Source of the DNA: Gammaproteobacteria bacterium | GTDB lineage: Bacteria > Pseudomonadota > Gammaproteobacteria > Xanthomonadales > Marinicellaceae | Assembly: GCA_030426065.1 (NCBI GenBank) | Contig: JAUHZH010000091.1 | Span: 1 to 7,796 of the forward strand | DNA: 7,796 nucleotides | Direction of reading: 5' to 3' | Shown here: in pieces, positions 7,601 to 7,796 of the stretch | Layout of the letters: each line of letters opens with the position of its first letter | How positions within the stretch are numbered: position 1 is the stretch's first letter | The notes under the pieces: generated by a model | What the model was told of the DNA's origin: nothing | Seen by the model: the letters and a program-made list of their open reading frames with translations, nothing else | Database searches by the model: none | Translations under genes and position numbers: made by a program

Positions 7601-7796
7601 CTACCGCAACACTTACGAAGGTGCAGCCACATACACCAACAACACCTGTGCCCGGATGTATTCTCCAGTTTTGGAAATACCCAACAGTGGCACACCAACG
7701 GTTGATTACAATGCCTGGTGGCAAATTGAAGCTGAATGGGATGGCGTGGTGGTTGAAATATCAACCGATGGCGGCAACAACTGGGTTGATTTTGCA
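4674..7796 (+). CDS. Secreted subtilisin-like serine protease (peptidase S8, KP-43 type) with Fn3-like domains, 3'-truncated by window edge
   Basis: Predicted exported endopeptidase. The frame is open for 1041 codons from ATG 4674 to the last base, with no stop in the window. The start is supported by SD AAGAAGG (4661-4667) at 6-nt spacing. Residues 1-25 form a signal peptide (KLK, hydrophobic core, LHAA cleavage region). Residues ~26-235 are a long pro-region, apparently two alpha/beta halves, presumably a removable intramolecular chaperone. Catalytic domain ~240-570: Asp261 (GVADSGLD), His324 (YHGTHVAG), oxyanion Asn439 (AAGNDDG), Ser521 (SGTSMSTP), so the triad is complete. Residues ~605-729 form the beta-barrel of KP-43-like subtilases (TLTWYDLPG, VNDLNLTVVAPNG from ~650). 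Fn3-like domains follow at ~739-832 and ~834-936, both with Y-x-IYR and YxYxVRA or YFYRVSA strands. Residues ~940-1041 begin a further beta-sandwich with the VVVEISTDGGNNW motif of MAM-like or immune-inhibitor-A-like modules. The C-terminus, including any sorting tag, is off-window. Confidence 0.93.
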   Translation, partial: MTFKLKPLIATMGLVLAQGSPLHAATLPSQKPSAEHIRTALDGQQLIFKSGIFDPVSDQLSFAHLGLNNIQSNHYGIVQFDKNKANFHWLEKQGFKVIQPLKNDAFIVNWQQSDKKRLDQNHDIRWYGPMQSGFKISPHLWPQNRSVQANHTIEVVAYKDYPRAQLENLVRKALPNAHFAQSNIPASDHRVAVNIPAAELDAGLNALSHMEGVQWLGVHRAERFFNEDAVPAVQDTSGSTVDQSIFDQGIYGTGQIVGVADSGLDRNENWFTDYDDGNSQTSAITDAEMTAPPTMGSFHADRKVVAYWIMPGATSYDHQWASYHGTHVAGSVAGDRSECVAFQCIGDTGTLSSPTQSGYDSDDGMAPNAQILFQDLGGDSALTGVGSSAMWEQAYQAGVRIHSNSYGASTLGEYVSSDQNLDRTLRHHENLIVAFAAGNDDGTNNSTGSPGNAKSALTVGALGHGNSTTVAGFSNRGLTDDGRLKPDISATGSSIQSAAGNLVDDNTLDVTPQKSSKSGTSMSTPITAGATALLRQYFTDGFYPTGIRTATDSYVPSGPLMKAMLLNGSNADAGFNYRHTGWGRPWLNNTLYFDGDSRSVKFWDVTNRSGLATGESITYDVDVLSGEEFRATLTWYDLPGPTGSGVTLVNDLNLTVVAPNGTFLGNVFNSAVQAISQTGGSADAINTVEQVRLTAPASGTYQITVSAPNVPGDGTFGSDRQGFALIVGGALGSNSPMPLSDPSNLTVDNNDVNGVDLSWTAANNADHYQIYRSNGSCQSHEPGTMRFIGQSGSTTFSDQDAFGGYEYAYQVRAFNADGVSAYSNCVEAVSAQNCPVPPAFNSSSAAISSTVNDSCQISMTWDSGTSQCPTDPNVSYNIYRDTNHNFVPSAQNLVATVNGTSFDDMAVTHGQSYFYRVSAVNNGNETLFSSELVGTPLGSTSSNIGNISDDVDNSMLMNLSGTWSISNDRSSNGLLSYRNTYEGAATYTNNTCARMYSPVLEIPNSGTPTVDYNAWWQIEAEWDGVVVEISTDGGNNWVDFA

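Noticed and set aside
1..7796. Mobile elements, CRISPR, tRNA or rRNA genes, defence-system genes
   Set aside because: No transposase or integrase motifs, no repeat-spacer periodicity, no cloverleaf or rRNA signature seen; nearly all sequence is accounted for by three housekeeping, signalling and exoenzyme genes.

Overview
This window looks like ordinary chromosome from a gammaproteobacterium of moderate GC content (a little under 50% by eye). The first gene product can be aligned almost residue for residue with Escherichia coli PEP synthase from memory, including its catalytic histidine and cysteine. The large modular secreted protease and the small, co-directional, non-operonic gene layout would fit a free-living aquatic proteolytic gammaproteobacterium. 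Genus cannot be decided from the window.

Layout, all on the plus strand: (1) positions 2-2191 hold ppsA, cut by the left edge and lacking about its first 60 codons. (2) Positions 2192-2330 are a gap with a perfect 10-bp hairpin just after ppsA, a CAGAC triplet repeat with an 8-nt period, and an extended -10 promoter. (3) Positions 2331-4475 encode a membrane-bound sensor diguanylate cyclase: a polytopic N-terminal membrane module, a periplasmic Cache-like domain, and a GGDEF domain with an intact GGEEF active site but no canonical I-site. It probably starts at GTG 2331. (4) Positions 4476-4673 are a gap with an imperfect 20-nt direct repeat bracketing a TTGACA box, then a long imperfect hairpin in the presumed 5' leader. 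(5) Position 4674 to the right edge is one uninterrupted 1041-codon reading frame for a secreted subtilisin-like (S8, KP-43-type) protease. It has a signal peptide, a long pro-region, a complete Asp/His/Ser triad, a beta-barrel domain, two Fn3-like domains and the start of a further beta-sandwich module. It has no stop codon inside the window and is easily missed.

The three genes appear to be separate transcription units. A loose physiological link is possible: extracellular proteolysis feeds amino acids to the cell, PEP synthase lets pyruvate-yielding carbon enter gluconeogenesis, and c-di-GMP governs lifestyle. That is inference; the sequence shows no direct coupling. I see no RNA genes, mobile elements or CRISPR array, and no clearly novel multi-gene system. 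The most unusual material is the regulatory architecture of the two intergenic gaps and the modular protease.
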